In this document: positions 9,205-19,155 of the stretch, piece by piece
How the letters are laid out: the number at the start of each line of letters is the position of its first letter
How positions within the stretch are numbered: the stretch's first letter is position 1
DNA from: Xanthomonas arboricola pv. guizotiae
GTDB lineage: Bacteria > Pseudomonadota > Gammaproteobacteria > Xanthomonadales > Xanthomonadaceae
Direction of reading: 5' to 3'
Length of the DNA: 64,000 nt
Assembly (NCBI RefSeq): GCF_002940205.1
Contig: NZ_MDSK01000018.1
Coordinates: 1,818 to 65,817, forward strand
Notes under the pieces: model-generated
What the model saw: only the letters and a program-made list of their open reading frames with translations
Told to the model about the DNA's origin: nothing
Databases searched by the model: none
Program-made: the position numbers and the translations under genes

Positions 9205-12138
9205 CTACGCCTCCACGTCGTCCTTGTACGCATCCACCGGGATGCAGGCGCACATCACGTTCTTGTCGCCGTAGACGTTGTCCACGCGCGCCACCGGCGG
9301 CCAGTACTTCTGCTGCTTGAGGCTGGGCAGCGGGAAGGCGGCCAGTTCGCGCGGGTAGGCGTGGGTCCACTCGCTGGCCGACACCTGGGTGGCGGTATGC
9401 GGGGCGTGCTTGAGCGGGTTGTCGTCGCGGTCCAGGCGGCCGTCTTCGATGGCGCGGATCTCTTCGCGGATCTGGATCATCGCGTCGATGAAGCGGTCCA
9501 GTTCGTGCTGCGATTCGCTTTCGGTCGGCTCCACCATCAAGGTGCCGGCGACCGGGAAGCTCAGCGTCGGCGCGTGGAAGCCGAAGTCGATCAGGCGCTT
9601 GGCGATGTCTTCGGCACCGATGCCGCTGGTCTTTTCCAGCGGGCGGATGTCGAGGATGCACTCGTGCGCCACCAGGCCGTTGCGGCCGGTGTACAGCGTC
9701 TTGTAGTGCGGCGCCAAGCGCCTGGCGATGTAGTTGGCATTGAGCAGGGCCACCTGGGTCGCCTTGCGCAGGCCGGCGCTGCCCATCATGGTCACGTACA
9801 TCGAGCTGATCGGCAGGATCGACGCAGAACCATAAGCCGCCGCGCTGACCATGCCCCCAGTGCGCAAGGAGCCGGCAGCTCCGCTTTCGGAGTTGAGTCC
9901 GCCGCCATGGATGGCGGCATCTTGACCTTCGCCGGCATGGATGCCGGCACGAGGAAGGTAAGGCGCCAGATGCGACTTCACCGCGCACGGGCCCACACCT
10001 GGGCCGCCGCCGCCGTGCGGAATGCAGAAGGTCTTGTGCAGATTCAGGTGCGACACGTCCGAGCCCCACTTGCCGGGCTTGGCCACGCCGACCAGGGCAT
10101 TCATGTTGGCGCCGTCGGTGTAGACCTGGCCGCCATGCGCATGCACCGCTTCGCAGATCGCCACTACGTCTTCTTCGAACACGCCGTGGGTGGACGGGTA
10201 AGTGATCATCAACGCGGCCAGGCGCTCGGAGTACTTCTCCGCCTTGGCGCGGATGTCGTCGACATCGACATTGCCGTTGGCATCGCACTTGGTCACCACC
10301 ACGGTCATGCCGCACATCTGCGCCGAGGCCGGATTGGTGCCGTGGGCGGATTCGGGAATCAGGCAGATATCGCGATGCGCTTCACCGCGTGAACGGTGAT
10401 ACGCGCGGATCGCCAGCAGGCCGGCGTATTCGCCCTGCGCGCCGGAGTTTGGCTGCAGGCTCACCGCGTCGTAGCCGGTGCACTCGACCAGCATCGCTTC
10501 CAGCTCGTCGATCAGCTGCGCATAGCCGGCCGATTGTTCTGCCGGTGCGAGCGGATGGATGGCGCCGAACTCCGGCCAGGTCACCGGAATCATTTCGGCG
10601 GTGGCGTTGAGTTTCATCGTGCAGCTGCCCAGCGGGATCATGGTGCGATCCATCGCCAGATCCTTGTCGGCCAGCGAGCGCATGTAACGCAGCAGCTCGT
10701 GCTCGCTGTGGTGAGTGTTGAACACCGGGTGGGTCATGAATGCACTGCTGCGCAGCAGACCCTGCGGCAGGGCATCGGCGGTAGCGGCATCGAGCGCATC
10801 CACATCGGCAGTGGCACCGAACAGCTGCGCCAGCGCAATCACGTCGGCGCGCGTGCTGGTTTCGTCCAGGCTGATGCCGACCGCTTCGCTGTCGATCGCG
10901 CGCAGGTTGATGCCGGCGGCGCGGGCCTTGGCGTGGATGGCCTCGGCATCGATCGCCTTGACGTGCAGGGTGTCGAAGAACTGCTCGCCCACGGTGATGC
11001 CGGCACCGCGCAGGGCGGCGGCCAGAATCGCGGCAAGGCGATGGGTGCGCCGCGCGATGCGGGTCAGGCCCTCGGGGCCGTGGTAGACCGCGTACATCGA
11101 GGCCATCACTGCCAGCAGCACCTGCGCGGTGCAGATGTTGGAGGTGGCCTTCTCGCGGCGGATATGTTGCTCGCGCGTTTGCAGGGTGAGGCGATAGGCC
11201 GGGTTGCCGGCGGCATCGATCGACACGCCGATCAGCCGGCCCGGCATCGAGCGCTTGTAGGCATCGCGGCAGGCCATGAACGCCGCATGCGGGCCGCCGA
11301 AGCCGAACGGCACACCGAAGCGCTGCGAATTGCCGACCACGATGTCCGCGCCCCATTCGCCGGGTGCGGCGATCAGGGTCAGCGCCAGCAGGTCGGTGGC
11401 CACCGCGACCAGGCCGCCTTGTGCGTGCACCGCATCGGCCAGCGCGGCGTGATCGCCGATATGCCCGAAGCTGTCCGGGTACTGCAGCAGCACGCCGAAG
11501 CACTCGGCCTGCAAAGCCTCTTCCGGCGTGCCGACGCGCAGCACGATGCCCAGCGGTTCGGCGCGGGTGCGCAGCAGTTCCAGCGTCTGCGGGTGCACCG
11601 CGTCGTGCACGAAGAAGGTGTCCGACTTCGACTTGGCCGAGCGCTTGGCCAGCGTCATCGCTTCGGCCGCGGCGGTGGCTTCGTCCAGCAGCGAGGCGTT
11701 GGCGATCTGCATGCCGGTCAGATCGGCGCACAAGGTCTGGAAGTTGATCAGCGCTTCCATGCGGCCCTGCGAAATCTCGGCCTGATACGGCGTGTACGCG
11801 GTGTACCAGGCCGGGTTTTCCAGGATGTTGCGCAGGATCACCTTCGGCGTATGGGTGCCGTAATAGCCCTGGCCGATGAAGCTGCGCTGCACCTGGTTCT
11901 TGCTGGCGATGGCGCGGATCTTGGCCAGCGCCTCTTCTTCGGTGATCGCCTCGGGCAGCGCCAGCGCCGCGGGCGACTTGATGTTGCCCGGCACGATCGC
12001 ATCGGTCATCGCATCCAGCGAGGCGTGGCCGACCACCCCCAGCATCTGCGCGATTTCTGCGTCGTTGGGGCCGATATGGCGTTCGACGAACGCACTGTGG
12101 TGTTCGAGGTCGCGCAAGGAAGACGTGGTCTGGGACAT
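9205..12138 (-). CDS. gcvP: Glycine dehydrogenase (decarboxylating), P-protein
   Basis: PLP-dependent P-protein of the glycine cleavage system, 977 residues, with fused alpha/beta-type halves. The PLP lysine lies in the region [16 protein letters not shown]. The C-terminal block ([32 protein letters not shown]) is strongly conserved. The start [14 protein letters not shown] follows known homologues; the longer upstream frame is riboswitch sequence. Two oddities are seen. About 30 extra residues (roughly 729-758, [18 protein letters not shown] region) replace a short linker and are encoded by palindromic repeat modules. Also, the usual ISWMY motif reads ISSMY. gcvT and gcvH are not in the window. 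Expression should be glycine-dependent through the upstream riboswitch. Confidence 0.97.
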   Translation of the reverse strand: MSQTTSSLRDLEHHSAFVERHIGPNDAEIAQMLGVVGHASLDAMTDAIVPGNIKSPAALALPEAITEEEALAKIRAIASKNQVQRSFIGQGYYGTHTPKVILRNILENPAWYTAYTPYQAEISQGRMEALINFQTLCADLTGMQIANASLLDEATAAAEAMTLAKRSAKSKSDTFFVHDAVHPQTLELLRTRAEPLGIVLRVGTPEEALQAECFGVLLQYPDSFGHIGDHAALADAVHAQGGLVAVATDLLALTLIAAPGEWGADIVVGNSQRFGVPFGFGGPHAAFMACRDAYKRSMPGRLIGVSIDAAGNPAYRLTLQTREQHIRREKATSNICTAQVLLAVMASMYAVYHGPEGLTRIARRTHRLAAILAAALRGAGITVGEQFFDTLHVKAIDAEAIHAKARAAGINLRAIDSEAVGISLDETSTRADVIALAQLFGATADVDALDAATADALPQGLLRSSAFMTHPVFNTHHSEHELLRYMRSLADKDLAMDRTMIPLGSCTMKLNATAEMIPVTWPEFGAIHPLAPAEQSAGYAQLIDELEAMLVECTGYDAVSLQPNSGAQGEYAGLLAIRAYHRSRGEAHRDICLIPESAHGTNPASAQMCGMTVVVTKCDANGNVDVDDIRAKAEKYSERLAALMITYPSTHGVFEEDVVAICEAVHAHGGQVYTDGANMNALVGVAKPGKWGSDVSHLNLHKTFCIPHGGGGPGVGPCAVKSHLAPYLPRAGIHAGEGQDAAIHGGGLNSESGAAGSLRTGGMVSAAAYGSASILPISSMYVTMMGSAGLRKATQVALLNANYIARRLAPHYKTLYTGRNGLVAHECILDIRPLEKTSGIGAEDIAKRLIDFGFHAPTLSFPVAGTLMVEPTESESQHELDRFIDAMIQIREEIRAIEDGRLDRDDNPLKHAPHTATQVSASEWTHAYPRELAAFPLPSLKQQKYWPPVARVDNVYGDKNVMCACIPVDAYKDDVEA
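9901..9948. repeat. Two palindromic modules inside gcvP
   Basis: Two perfect palindromes, 9901-9918 and 9931-9948, each with 8-bp arms and a CAT-GG-ATG centre. Their arms differ (GCCGCCAT versus GCCGGCAT). They sit in frame within gcvP and encode most of an extra peptide near residues 731-746. They share their centre with the intergenic elements at 3115-3520. Confidence 0.7.
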
Positions 12139-12239
12139 GGCGGGCATCCGGGGCAGGGGGCAGACGAATGGTCGACAGCCACCGCACCGGCGTGACGCGC
12201 GCAGCGCATCACCTCCTGTCGCAGCGACAGTCTTCCTCG

Positions 12240-12425
12240 CGCCCCTCTGTCCTTTTGCCTGAGAGTTTAGGAACGCGGCATGGCGCTGGGCCTGCCTGCG
12301 TTCCGTGCCCCTTCGGCGCCGGCATCGGCCGGTCTCTCCAGAGTTGTACTGCGGATGGTATCGGGCCTGAGCGATTACGGGCTGTTGCGCCTTCGGCAGC
12401 GGCAGTGCCGCTTCTCCCACCGTGT
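12240..12425 (-). promoter_or_regulatory. Tandem glycine riboswitch upstream of gcvP
   Basis: Two adjacent glycine aptamers lie in the gcvP leader on the minus strand. The first shows GGGAGA, CGCAACAG, CTCAGGC-like pieces. The second begins at the CTCTGGAGAG linker (12334-12343) and shows GCGCCGAAGGGGCA and then CTCTCAGGCAAAAGGACAGA. These are hallmark conserved sequences of the class. Tandem glycine riboswitches in front of gcv genes usually raise expression when glycine binds. The stretch between the aptamers and the ATG (12139-12239) presumably holds the expression platform. Confidence 0.95.
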
Positions 12426-12607
12426 TGCCGGCCGATTATAGCCTGCGTGCGCACGCGCCGGAGCGCACGCGGCAGGCCTATGTACTCGGGTCTGCTTAAC
12501 CTTGCAACGGCGAGCGCCTATCATCGACGCCCTTGTGCTCATCCCGACGCCGCCCCCAGGGCGGCGCCGGCGTGCGTCCCCCGATGCACCACGTTTCGGA
12601 TCCCTGC

Positions 12608-13861
12608 ATGACCCCCACCACGCCTTCCACCCGTCGCATGGCGCTGCTGCTCGCCGGGTTGGCGATGTTTGGCCCGTTTTCCATCGACACCATCTTCCCG
12701 GCGTTCTCGCGGCTCAGCCGCAGCCTGGCGGTGGACGAGGTGGCGATCCAGCAGACCATCAGCGTCTATCTGCTCGCCTACGGGCTGATGAGCATCGCGC
12801 ACGGCCCGCTGTCGGACGCCTGGGGCCGCAAGCGGGTGATCCTGGGCGGGCTGCTGCTGTTCATCGCCGGCTCGGTGGGCTGCGCGCTGTCGCAGGACCT
12901 GCCCACCCTGCTGGCGTTCCGCGCGTTGCAGGGGCTGTCGGCCGGGGTGGGCATGATCGTTGGGCGAGCGGTGATCCGCGACCTGTTCCAGGGGGCGGAC
13001 GCGCAACGGCTGATGAGCCAGGTGTCGATGATCTTCGGCATCGCCCCGGCGATCGCGCCGATCATCGGCGGCTGGATCCTGCTCAGCGGCGCCGGCTGGC
13101 CGCTGATCTTCTGGTTCCTGGTGGCATTCGGGCTGGTGCTGCTGCTGGCCACGCTGACCTGGCTGCCGGAGACCCACCCGCCGCAGGCGCGCACGCCGCT
13201 GCAGCTGCGCCGCCTGATGCGCGACTACGTGCGGATCGGCTTCAACCCGCGTTTCCAGCGGCTGGCCGCGGCCGGTGCGTTCAACTTCGCCGGGATCTTC
13301 CTGTACATCGCCTCGGCGCCGGTGCTGATCATGCGCCACCTGCACCTGGGCGAGGGCGACTTCGCCTGGCTGTTCATTCCCACCATCGGCGGCATGACGC
13401 TGGGCTCGTTCCTGTCCGGGCGCATGGCCGGCAGCATGGACCCGGTGCAGCAGATCCGCATCGGCTTCATCTGCTGCGGCGTGGCGGCGCTGGCGAACTT
13501 GGGCTACACCATGACGGCAGCGCAGATCGCGCTGCCCTGGGCGGTGCTGCCGATCTTCCTGGCCGGCGTGGGCATGGCGCTGATCTTCCCGATCCTGGCG
13601 CTGGCGGTGCTGGACATGTACCCGCATCAGCGCGGCCTGGCCTCCTCGCTGCAGGCCTTCACCCAACTGATGACCAATACGCTGGTGGCCGGGGTGCTGT
13701 CGCCGCTGCTGAGTGAACACCCGCGCCATCTGGCGATCGGCATGACCGGTTTTTTCCTGCTGGGCTGGCTATTCTGGCGCTGGGAACGCCGCAGCGGCCG
13801 CCGTCTACGCCGCCGCCAGGCCGAGGAGGCAGTGCCTCTGGAGCCGGCCGACCATCTCTGA
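12608..13861 (+). CDS. MFS multidrug exporter, Bcr/CflA family
   Basis: Inner-membrane drug:proton antiporter-type protein of 417 residues with about 12 predicted helices. The Bcr/CflA features are seen: FGPFSIDTIFPAFSRLS in helix 1, the MFS loop motif GPLSDAWGRKRVILGG after helix 2, and GRAVIRDLFQG after helix 4. The C-terminus is a basic tail rich in Arg. The start MTPTTPSTRRM is chosen because the upstream codons are not protein-like. The ATG is divergent from gcvP across the riboswitch gap. It is followed after 16 bases by a small gene that may be cotranscribed. The substrate cannot be inferred. Confidence 0.9.
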   Translation: MTPTTPSTRRMALLLAGLAMFGPFSIDTIFPAFSRLSRSLAVDEVAIQQTISVYLLAYGLMSIAHGPLSDAWGRKRVILGGLLLFIAGSVGCALSQDLPTLLAFRALQGLSAGVGMIVGRAVIRDLFQGADAQRLMSQVSMIFGIAPAIAPIIGGWILLSGAGWPLIFWFLVAFGLVLLLATLTWLPETHPPQARTPLQLRRLMRDYVRIGFNPRFQRLAAAGAFNFAGIFLYIASAPVLIMRHLHLGEGDFAWLFIPTIGGMTLGSFLSGRMAGSMDPVQQIRIGFICCGVAALANLGYTMTAAQIALPWAVLPIFLAGVGMALIFPILALAVLDMYPHQRGLASSLQAFTQLMTNTLVAGVLSPLLSEHPRHLAIGMTGFFLLGWLFWRWERRSGRRLRRRQAEEAVPLEPADHL

Positions 13862-13877
13862 CCTCACAGGAGCCTGC

Positions 13878-14279
13878 ATGTCCACCGATTCCAAGCTGCG
13901 CCGCGACGCCCGCAAGCGCGCCGCCGAGCGCCAGCGCAACCAGGCCGCCGCCAATCCCGCGCCGGTCTCGCCGATCGAGCCGCATGCCGAACTGCGCGAC
14001 CAGCAGCGCACGCTGCTGGCCGGCATCGTCCGCCGCGATGGCGAATGGGTGCTGGGCATGGACGGCCGCATCGCCGGCGAAAGCACCAGCGCCGCCCAGG
14101 TGCTGGCCCTGATCATGCGCGCGGCCGAGCTGCACGAACGCCAGGGCACGCCGGTACGGCTGACCTATTCGGACGCGCTCAAGGACGCGGCGCATGCCGA
14201 GGCGGCCGCCGACGGCAGGGATTTCGAGGCGTTCCGGATCGAGTTCGCGCAGAAGCTGGTGCCCGCGCGCACCAACTGA
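13878..14279 (+). CDS. Hypothetical protein (133 aa)
   Basis: Small soluble protein with a strongly charged N-terminal helix (KLRRDARKRAAERQRNQ) that could be a coiled coil or bind nucleic acid. A globular part follows with RDGEWVLGMDGRIAGEST and an acidic/helical end. No family is recognised. CAGGAGCCTGC lies just before the ATG, a good ribosome binding site. It starts 16 bases after the exporter on the same strand, so it is probably in one transcript. No catalytic motif is visible. Confidence 0.7.
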   Translation: MSTDSKLRRDARKRAAERQRNQAAANPAPVSPIEPHAELRDQQRTLLAGIVRRDGEWVLGMDGRIAGESTSAAQVLALIMRAAELHERQGTPVRLTYSDALKDAAHAEAAADGRDFEAFRIEFAQKLVPARTN

Positions 14280-14497
14280 GGCCATGCACGCAGCGGTGGT
14301 CGGCCAAGCCGACTCCGAACACGGCCCATTGCGCGTGGATGGGCCGCGTTCGGGGCCGGGCGCTGCGCATCAATTGGCTGCGCTTCAAGCAGTGCGCTGG
14401 ATCAGCGCGCCGGTGCCGGTCGGCCTACGTCCTGCTGCTGCGCCTCCCGTGCGGCGACCAGGGTGGCGGCTGCCGCATGGCGCGGGGAGCGCGCGCG

Positions 14498-16516
14498 TCA
14501 GTGCGTTGCGGCAGGCACAGGCGCATTGCCTGTGGCAGCGGGTGCGCTTGCCTGCCAGCCGCACAATTTTCCCTGATTTTGCTGCTTCAGCCAGGCGTCC
14601 ATCGGCGCGAAGTATTCCAGCATCGGGCCGGCATCCAGGCGGTCGTTGCCGGTGAGTTCCTTCAGCGTGGTCTGCCAGGGTTGGCTGGAGCCCCGTTGCA
14701 GCATCGACCAGAATTTTTGCCCGGCGTCCTTGTTGCCGTAGAAGCTGCACTCGTACAACGGGCCTTGCTGGCCGGCGGCCTCGCACAGGCCCTTGTAGAA
14801 CTGGAACTGCAGGATGTGCGCAAGAAAATACCGGGTGTACGGCGTGTTGCCGGGCACATGGTACTTGGCGCCGGCATCGAAGAACTCTTCGCCGCGTGGA
14901 CTCGCCGGTGCCACGCCCTGGTACCTGGCTTTCAGGTCCCACCAGGCCTGGTTGTAACGCTCGGGGGGGATCGAGCCGTCGAACACGCCCCAGCGCCAGC
15001 GGTCGATCATCAGGCCGAACGGCAGGAAGGCGACCTTGCTCAGCGCCATGCGCATCTGCGAATTGAGCAACGCCTCGCGGCTGGTTTGCTGTTCGCCGAT
15101 CATGCCGATCGACTGCAGATACCTGGGCGTCATCGCCAGCACGATGGTGTCGCCGATCGCTTCATGGAAACCGTCGTTGGCACCGTTCTGGAACAGTGGC
15201 GGCAGCGGGTTATAGGCCAGGTCGTAATAGAGGTGCCCAAGCTCGTGATAGATGGTGGTGAAATCCTCTTCGGTCGGCTTGATGCACATCTTGGTGCGCA
15301 CGTCCGCACCGATATTCTGGGTCGCTTCGCCGCCCATGTTCATGTCCCATGCGCTGGCATGGCAGACCACGTCGCGGTCCAGCGGTTTGATGAACTGCGA
15401 ACGCTGCCAATAGCTGTCGGGAAGCTTGGGCATGCCGAGCGAGGTGTAGAAATCCTGCGCACGTTCGGTCATCTGTTTTGCGGTGCGCAGCTGCGCTTCG
15501 CGCTCGGCCTGGAAGCGTACGCCGCTGCCGCCTTCGGTGCCGGTGGTGCGCGCCAGCACCGCACTCAGGTTGCCCTGGTACTGTTTTTCCAGCGCAGCGG
15601 TGATGTCCAGGTCGCCGTCACCCGGGTACGGCTGCAGCAGGTCCCACAGGTTGCTCCAGTCCTGCTGCCACATATTGCCCATCAGATGCGCGGGCAGCAT
15701 GCCGCCGGCAAGCTCGCCCTTGTCCTTGCCGTATTGCGTATCGAGCTTGCCGCGCGCATAGCACTGCAGTTGTGTGTACAGCGGCTTGACCTGGTCCCAG
15801 AGACGGTCGGTTTCGCTGGCCAGTTGCGCTGGCGGCATGTCGTAACCGCTGCGCCACAGCACGCCGACATTGGCAAAGCCCAGCCCGCGTGCGCCCTCGT
15901 TGGCGAGTTCGACAAAGCGCTGGTAGTCCTTGCGCATCGGGATTGCGGTGCCATGCCAGCCCTGCCAGGCATCCAGTTGTTCGGCGTAATCGCGGCTGCT
16001 GGCCAGCACCTGTTCCAGCTCGCCGAGCTGGCGGCAGCGGCGTTGTTCGCCATCGCCTATGCAATAACTGGCCGCACCGTAGTCGCCTTCCATCTTGGCG
16101 GCGATCCGGGTGAGCTCTGCCAGCTTGGCCGGGTCGCGTGGGGCGGGCAGGGCGCTCATCAATTTCAGCAGTTGCAATGCACGCGCGCTGTCGGCCGACA
16201 TCGGGCTGCCTGCATACTGCTTGGATTGTTCGATCCAGCGGTCCAGTTGCGCCAGCGAGCGTTCGTTGGCCTTGGCGGCCAGCAATTGCGAATCGGCGTT
16301 GATGTAGGTCGAGGACAGCCACTGCGCGGCGGTGAGTTCCGGGTATGCGGCCTTGTACTCGGCGCTGATGCGCGCGACGAACTGGTCGGCGCTTTCCTCC
16401 GGCGCGGCTTTGCTGGCAGCGGGCTTGGCGGGTGCCGCCGCGTCCTGGCGGCAGGCCGACAACGACAGGGTGCCGGCAGCCACAGCCAGTGCCAGCAACA
16501 GCAAACGAGGATTCAC
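14498..16516 (-). CDS. Peptidyl-dipeptidase A, M2 (ACE-like) metallopeptidase lipoprotein
   Basis: Zinc dipeptidyl carboxypeptidase of family M2, related to animal angiotensin-converting enzyme, 672 residues. The zinc site HELGH starts at His424 (TTIYHELGHLYYD), and the third ligand Glu is in NDGFHEAIGD about 24 residues later. The substrate-region motif KYHVPGNTPYTRYF and the C-terminal block LQFQFYKGLCEAAG are typical. The N-terminus ends in LSLSAC, a lipobox, so it should be a periplasm-facing lipoprotein that trims peptides. An ACE homologue has been described in Xanthomonas. The start is GTG (VNPRLLLLA). It stands alone, with no terminator seen. Confidence 0.94.
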   Translation of the reverse strand: MNPRLLLLALAVAAGTLSLSACRQDAAAPAKPAASKAAPEESADQFVARISAEYKAAYPELTAAQWLSSTYINADSQLLAAKANERSLAQLDRWIEQSKQYAGSPMSADSARALQLLKLMSALPAPRDPAKLAELTRIAAKMEGDYGAASYCIGDGEQRRCRQLGELEQVLASSRDYAEQLDAWQGWHGTAIPMRKDYQRFVELANEGARGLGFANVGVLWRSGYDMPPAQLASETDRLWDQVKPLYTQLQCYARGKLDTQYGKDKGELAGGMLPAHLMGNMWQQDWSNLWDLLQPYPGDGDLDITAALEKQYQGNLSAVLARTTGTEGGSGVRFQAEREAQLRTAKQMTERAQDFYTSLGMPKLPDSYWQRSQFIKPLDRDVVCHASAWDMNMGGEATQNIGADVRTKMCIKPTEEDFTTIYHELGHLYYDLAYNPLPPLFQNGANDGFHEAIGDTIVLAMTPRYLQSIGMIGEQQTSREALLNSQMRMALSKVAFLPFGLMIDRWRWGVFDGSIPPERYNQAWWDLKARYQGVAPASPRGEEFFDAGAKYHVPGNTPYTRYFLAHILQFQFYKGLCEAAGQQGPLYECSFYGNKDAGQKFWSMLQRGSSQPWQTTLKELTGNDRLDAGPMLEYFAPMDAWLKQQNQGKLCGWQASAPAATGNAPVPAATH

Positions 16517-16626
16517 GGGTGGTCCTTGCGGTGAAGTCCGACGCAGGCTAGAGCGCGCCGGGGTTCAGGGCAAGGGGCAACGCCCGCCATGCATGTACTG
16601 AGGCGGGCGGCTGCAGGCGTTATCGA

Positions 16627-18294
16627 TCAGCGCAGCGTGCTGCCCGTGCACTTGGCGAACAGGTCGCGCTCCGGCGCATAGGCGCTGGTCTTGACCTGCA
16701 TCAGTCCCAGCACAGACGGAAACAGCGCGTCCTGGTCGGTGTACTGGCCGGCACGGTGGCGCAGGCAGGTCTCGTCCAGGCCGCGGTCGCGTGCGAACTC
16801 CGGCGAGAACCACATCACCATCGGCACGTGGGTCTGCTCCCTGGGCGCGATCGCGTACGGCACGCCATGCAGGTAGAGGCCTTTTTCTCCCAGCGACTCG
16901 CCGTGATCGGAGAGATAGATCATCGCGGTATCGTAGTCCTGCAGCCCGCGCAGCGTATGGATGGCCTGGTTGAGGAAGTGATCGGTATAGGTGATGGAAT
17001 TGTCGTAGGCGTTGACGATGCTCTGACGGCTGCAACTCCCCAGATCGGCGGTCCTGCACACCGGCTTGAAGCGCTCGAATTGTGCCGGGTAGCGCTCGAA
17101 GTAACTCGGCCCGTGGCTGCCGAGTTGATGCACCACCACCACGCGGTCGCCGGGTTTCGCACGCACTTGCGCAGCCAGGTCGCTCAGCAGGATCTCGTCC
17201 ATGCAACGACCATCGGCGCATAGCCCTGGCGTGGTGGCATCGTCCAGCTTCTGGATGTCCAGGCCATCGCAGACGCCCTTGCAGCCGGACTGGTTGTCGC
17301 GCCATAGCGTGGAAATGCCGGCGTGTTCGAGCACATGCAGCAACGACTGGTGGCCGCGAATCGTGTCCTCGTTGTAATCGCGGCGGCCGAACGGCGAGAA
17401 CATGCACGGCACCGAGACCTCGGTGCTGGTGCCGCAGGAATGCATGTCGGGGAAATTGATCACCCCGGCCTGCGCCAGCTCGGGCGTGGTCTGGCGCGCA
17501 TAGCCGTTGAGGCCCCAGTTCTGCGCACGTGCGGTTTCGCCCAGCACCACCAGCAGCAGGCGCGGACGGCTCCCCGGTGCACGTGGTGTGGCCATGGCGT
17601 CGTGTTCGACCGGTTGCTTGGGCGCATGCTTGAGCGGCGAATCGGATTTGAGGTTCTGCCGCAGCGCCACGATATAGTTGATCGGCGTGGCCAGGTAACG
17701 CACCTCGCGGTGATTGCGCATCAATGCCGAGACGTCCTGCGACGACAGCATCGCGCCGGCCGCACCGACCACTGCCACCACCAGCAAGAAGCCGGCGCGG
17801 ATTGCCAGTGATCTGCCGATGCTGCGTGCCTGCAGGCGCGTGCGCCACAACAGCGTGGCCGGAATCAGGAAGTAGCACAGCAGCGGCAGGATCAAGCCGG
17901 GCGTAAGCAGTTCGCGCGATTCCTTGTGGTCGGTATGCAGCACGTTGCGCAGCATGTCCGCATCCAGGTAGACGTTGTAGCTGTCCATGTAATGCGCAGC
18001 CAGCGCGGTGGTGAACAGCAACAGCGTCAACAGCGGCTTGGCGTTCCAGCGCCACACCAGCAGGCCCAGCAACAACGCATGCACGGCCACCAGCAAGGCC
18101 ATCAACGAGATGGCAAACCCGACACTGCCCGGATGCGTGGCCATCGCCGTGTGCCAGAACAGCTGGTTGCACACCAGCGCGAAGAACAGACTCGACAGCA
18201 ACACCAAGGTCTCGGTCGAAACCGTCGGTTGCATCGTCCAGCTCAGTGCGCGCAGGCGCTTGAGCGAGCGCGATTGCGGTAGATAGGTACTCAT
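16627..18294 (-). CDS. eptA: EptA-type lipid A phosphoethanolamine transferase
   Basis: Inner-membrane enzyme with a periplasmic sulfatase-like domain that adds phosphoethanolamine to lipid A; 555 residues. About five helices fill residues 25-190, followed by the catalytic domain from LLLVVLGETARAQNW. The nucleophile is Thr291 (GTSTEVSVPCM), and metal ligands are in the GETAR and SDHGESLGE motifs. Paired Cys residues (SGCKGVC, CADGRC) are typical of the family. The ATG overlaps the stop of the PAP2 gene, so the two are translationally coupled. The GT39 gene lies further upstream in the same direction. Members confer resistance to cationic peptides; here the actual acceptor is inferred. Confidence 0.9.
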   Translation of the reverse strand: MSTYLPQSRSLKRLRALSWTMQPTVSTETLVLLSSLFFALVCNQLFWHTAMATHPGSVGFAISLMALLVAVHALLLGLLVWRWNAKPLLTLLLFTTALAAHYMDSYNVYLDADMLRNVLHTDHKESRELLTPGLILPLLCYFLIPATLLWRTRLQARSIGRSLAIRAGFLLVVAVVGAAGAMLSSQDVSALMRNHREVRYLATPINYIVALRQNLKSDSPLKHAPKQPVEHDAMATPRAPGSRPRLLLVVLGETARAQNWGLNGYARQTTPELAQAGVINFPDMHSCGTSTEVSVPCMFSPFGRRDYNEDTIRGHQSLLHVLEHAGISTLWRDNQSGCKGVCDGLDIQKLDDATTPGLCADGRCMDEILLSDLAAQVRAKPGDRVVVVHQLGSHGPSYFERYPAQFERFKPVCRTADLGSCSRQSIVNAYDNSITYTDHFLNQAIHTLRGLQDYDTAMIYLSDHGESLGEKGLYLHGVPYAIAPREQTHVPMVMWFSPEFARDRGLDETCLRHRAGQYTDQDALFPSVLGLMQVKTSAYAPERDLFAKCTGSTLR

Positions 18295-19055
18295 GCTGCA
18301 TCCCCCGATTGCAACACCACAGCATTGGCGCGATGCGGTCGAGCCAGCATCGCGCAGTACAGTGCAAGTGCAGTTCCCCAACACACCGCCAGCGACCACA
18401 GGTCGTGCGATAAAAAATGCGCGCCGCGCAGTTGCTGCGCAAGACCGAAAATGAGACCTGCCGCCAAACCTGCGAATAGTCCTGGCAGGCGCCATGCAGG
18501 ACGTAGAGACAGTGCACAGAAATACAGCGCGACCCAGGCATAACCAGCGCTTGCATGGCCTGCCGGAAAACAACCGGACGCAGCAATGCCGTGGCGTGAT
18601 TCGAATAGACCGATCATCGGATGCGTGCCGCCATAACGGCTCAAATCCCAAGGGCAATCCATCGCTGTCCACGACTTGAGCAAGGACACCAGCGAAGTCG
18701 ACAATGCGATCGATGCGGCCAGATACGTCAGCGGCCAGCGCATCGCGCGCGCGCGCGGCCTGCTCCATGCCACGATCGCCAGCGCCAGCACGCCGACACC
18801 GGCGGCCGTGCTCAACCATTTGCCGACGCGGTGAATCACCCCGCTGGTGAACCAGTGGTCCTTGAGCAGCCACTGCCCGCCTTGCAGCCGATACAGCGCA
18901 TCGGCAATCCACTGGTCGCCGCCGGCGCCCATCAACAACGCGCTGAGCACCAGCACGCCGACCAGCGGCAGCCACAGATGCCGAACGAGAAAGCGGGTTT
19001 GCGCGAGAGTGGCTGTGCGCGCCAGGGCTGGCGCGTATACGGGAAGCGAGGTCAT
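18291..19055 (-). CDS. PAP2-family membrane phosphatase
   Basis: Integral membrane acid phosphatase of the PAP2 superfamily, 254 residues, with about six helices. The three motifs are recognisable: K-x-W..CPWDLSRYGG (first), FPAGHASAGY (second) and GAHFLSHDLWS (third, with the catalytic His and Asp). Such enzymes remove phosphate from lipid A or from undecaprenyl/phosphatidyl lipids. The position between a GT39 transferase and an EptA-type transferase suggests action on lipid A or on the released lipid product. Its stop codon overlaps the eptA start (ATGA). No strong ribosome binding site is visible at its own ATG. Confidence 0.9.
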   Translation of the reverse strand: MTSLPVYAPALARTATLAQTRFLVRHLWLPLVGVLVLSALLMGAGGDQWIADALYRLQGGQWLLKDHWFTSGVIHRVGKWLSTAAGVGVLALAIVAWSRPRARAMRWPLTYLAASIALSTSLVSLLKSWTAMDCPWDLSRYGGTHPMIGLFESRHGIAASGCFPAGHASAGYAWVALYFCALSLRPAWRLPGLFAGLAAGLIFGLAQQLRGAHFLSHDLWSLAVCWGTALALYCAMLARPHRANAVVLQSGDAA

Positions 19056-19155
19056 CGAAGCATCGGCCGGTGGTCTATGCCCGGCATCTTCGAAAGCGGC
19101 ATGTCGGAAAGCGGTCGGACCGGAGTTGTCCGGCGGTTAACGCGCTATCCGGCGT

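Noticed and set aside
10396..12195. Long plus-strand frame opposite gcvP
   Set aside because: Low-complexity GC-rich shadow; gcvP on the other strand is certain.
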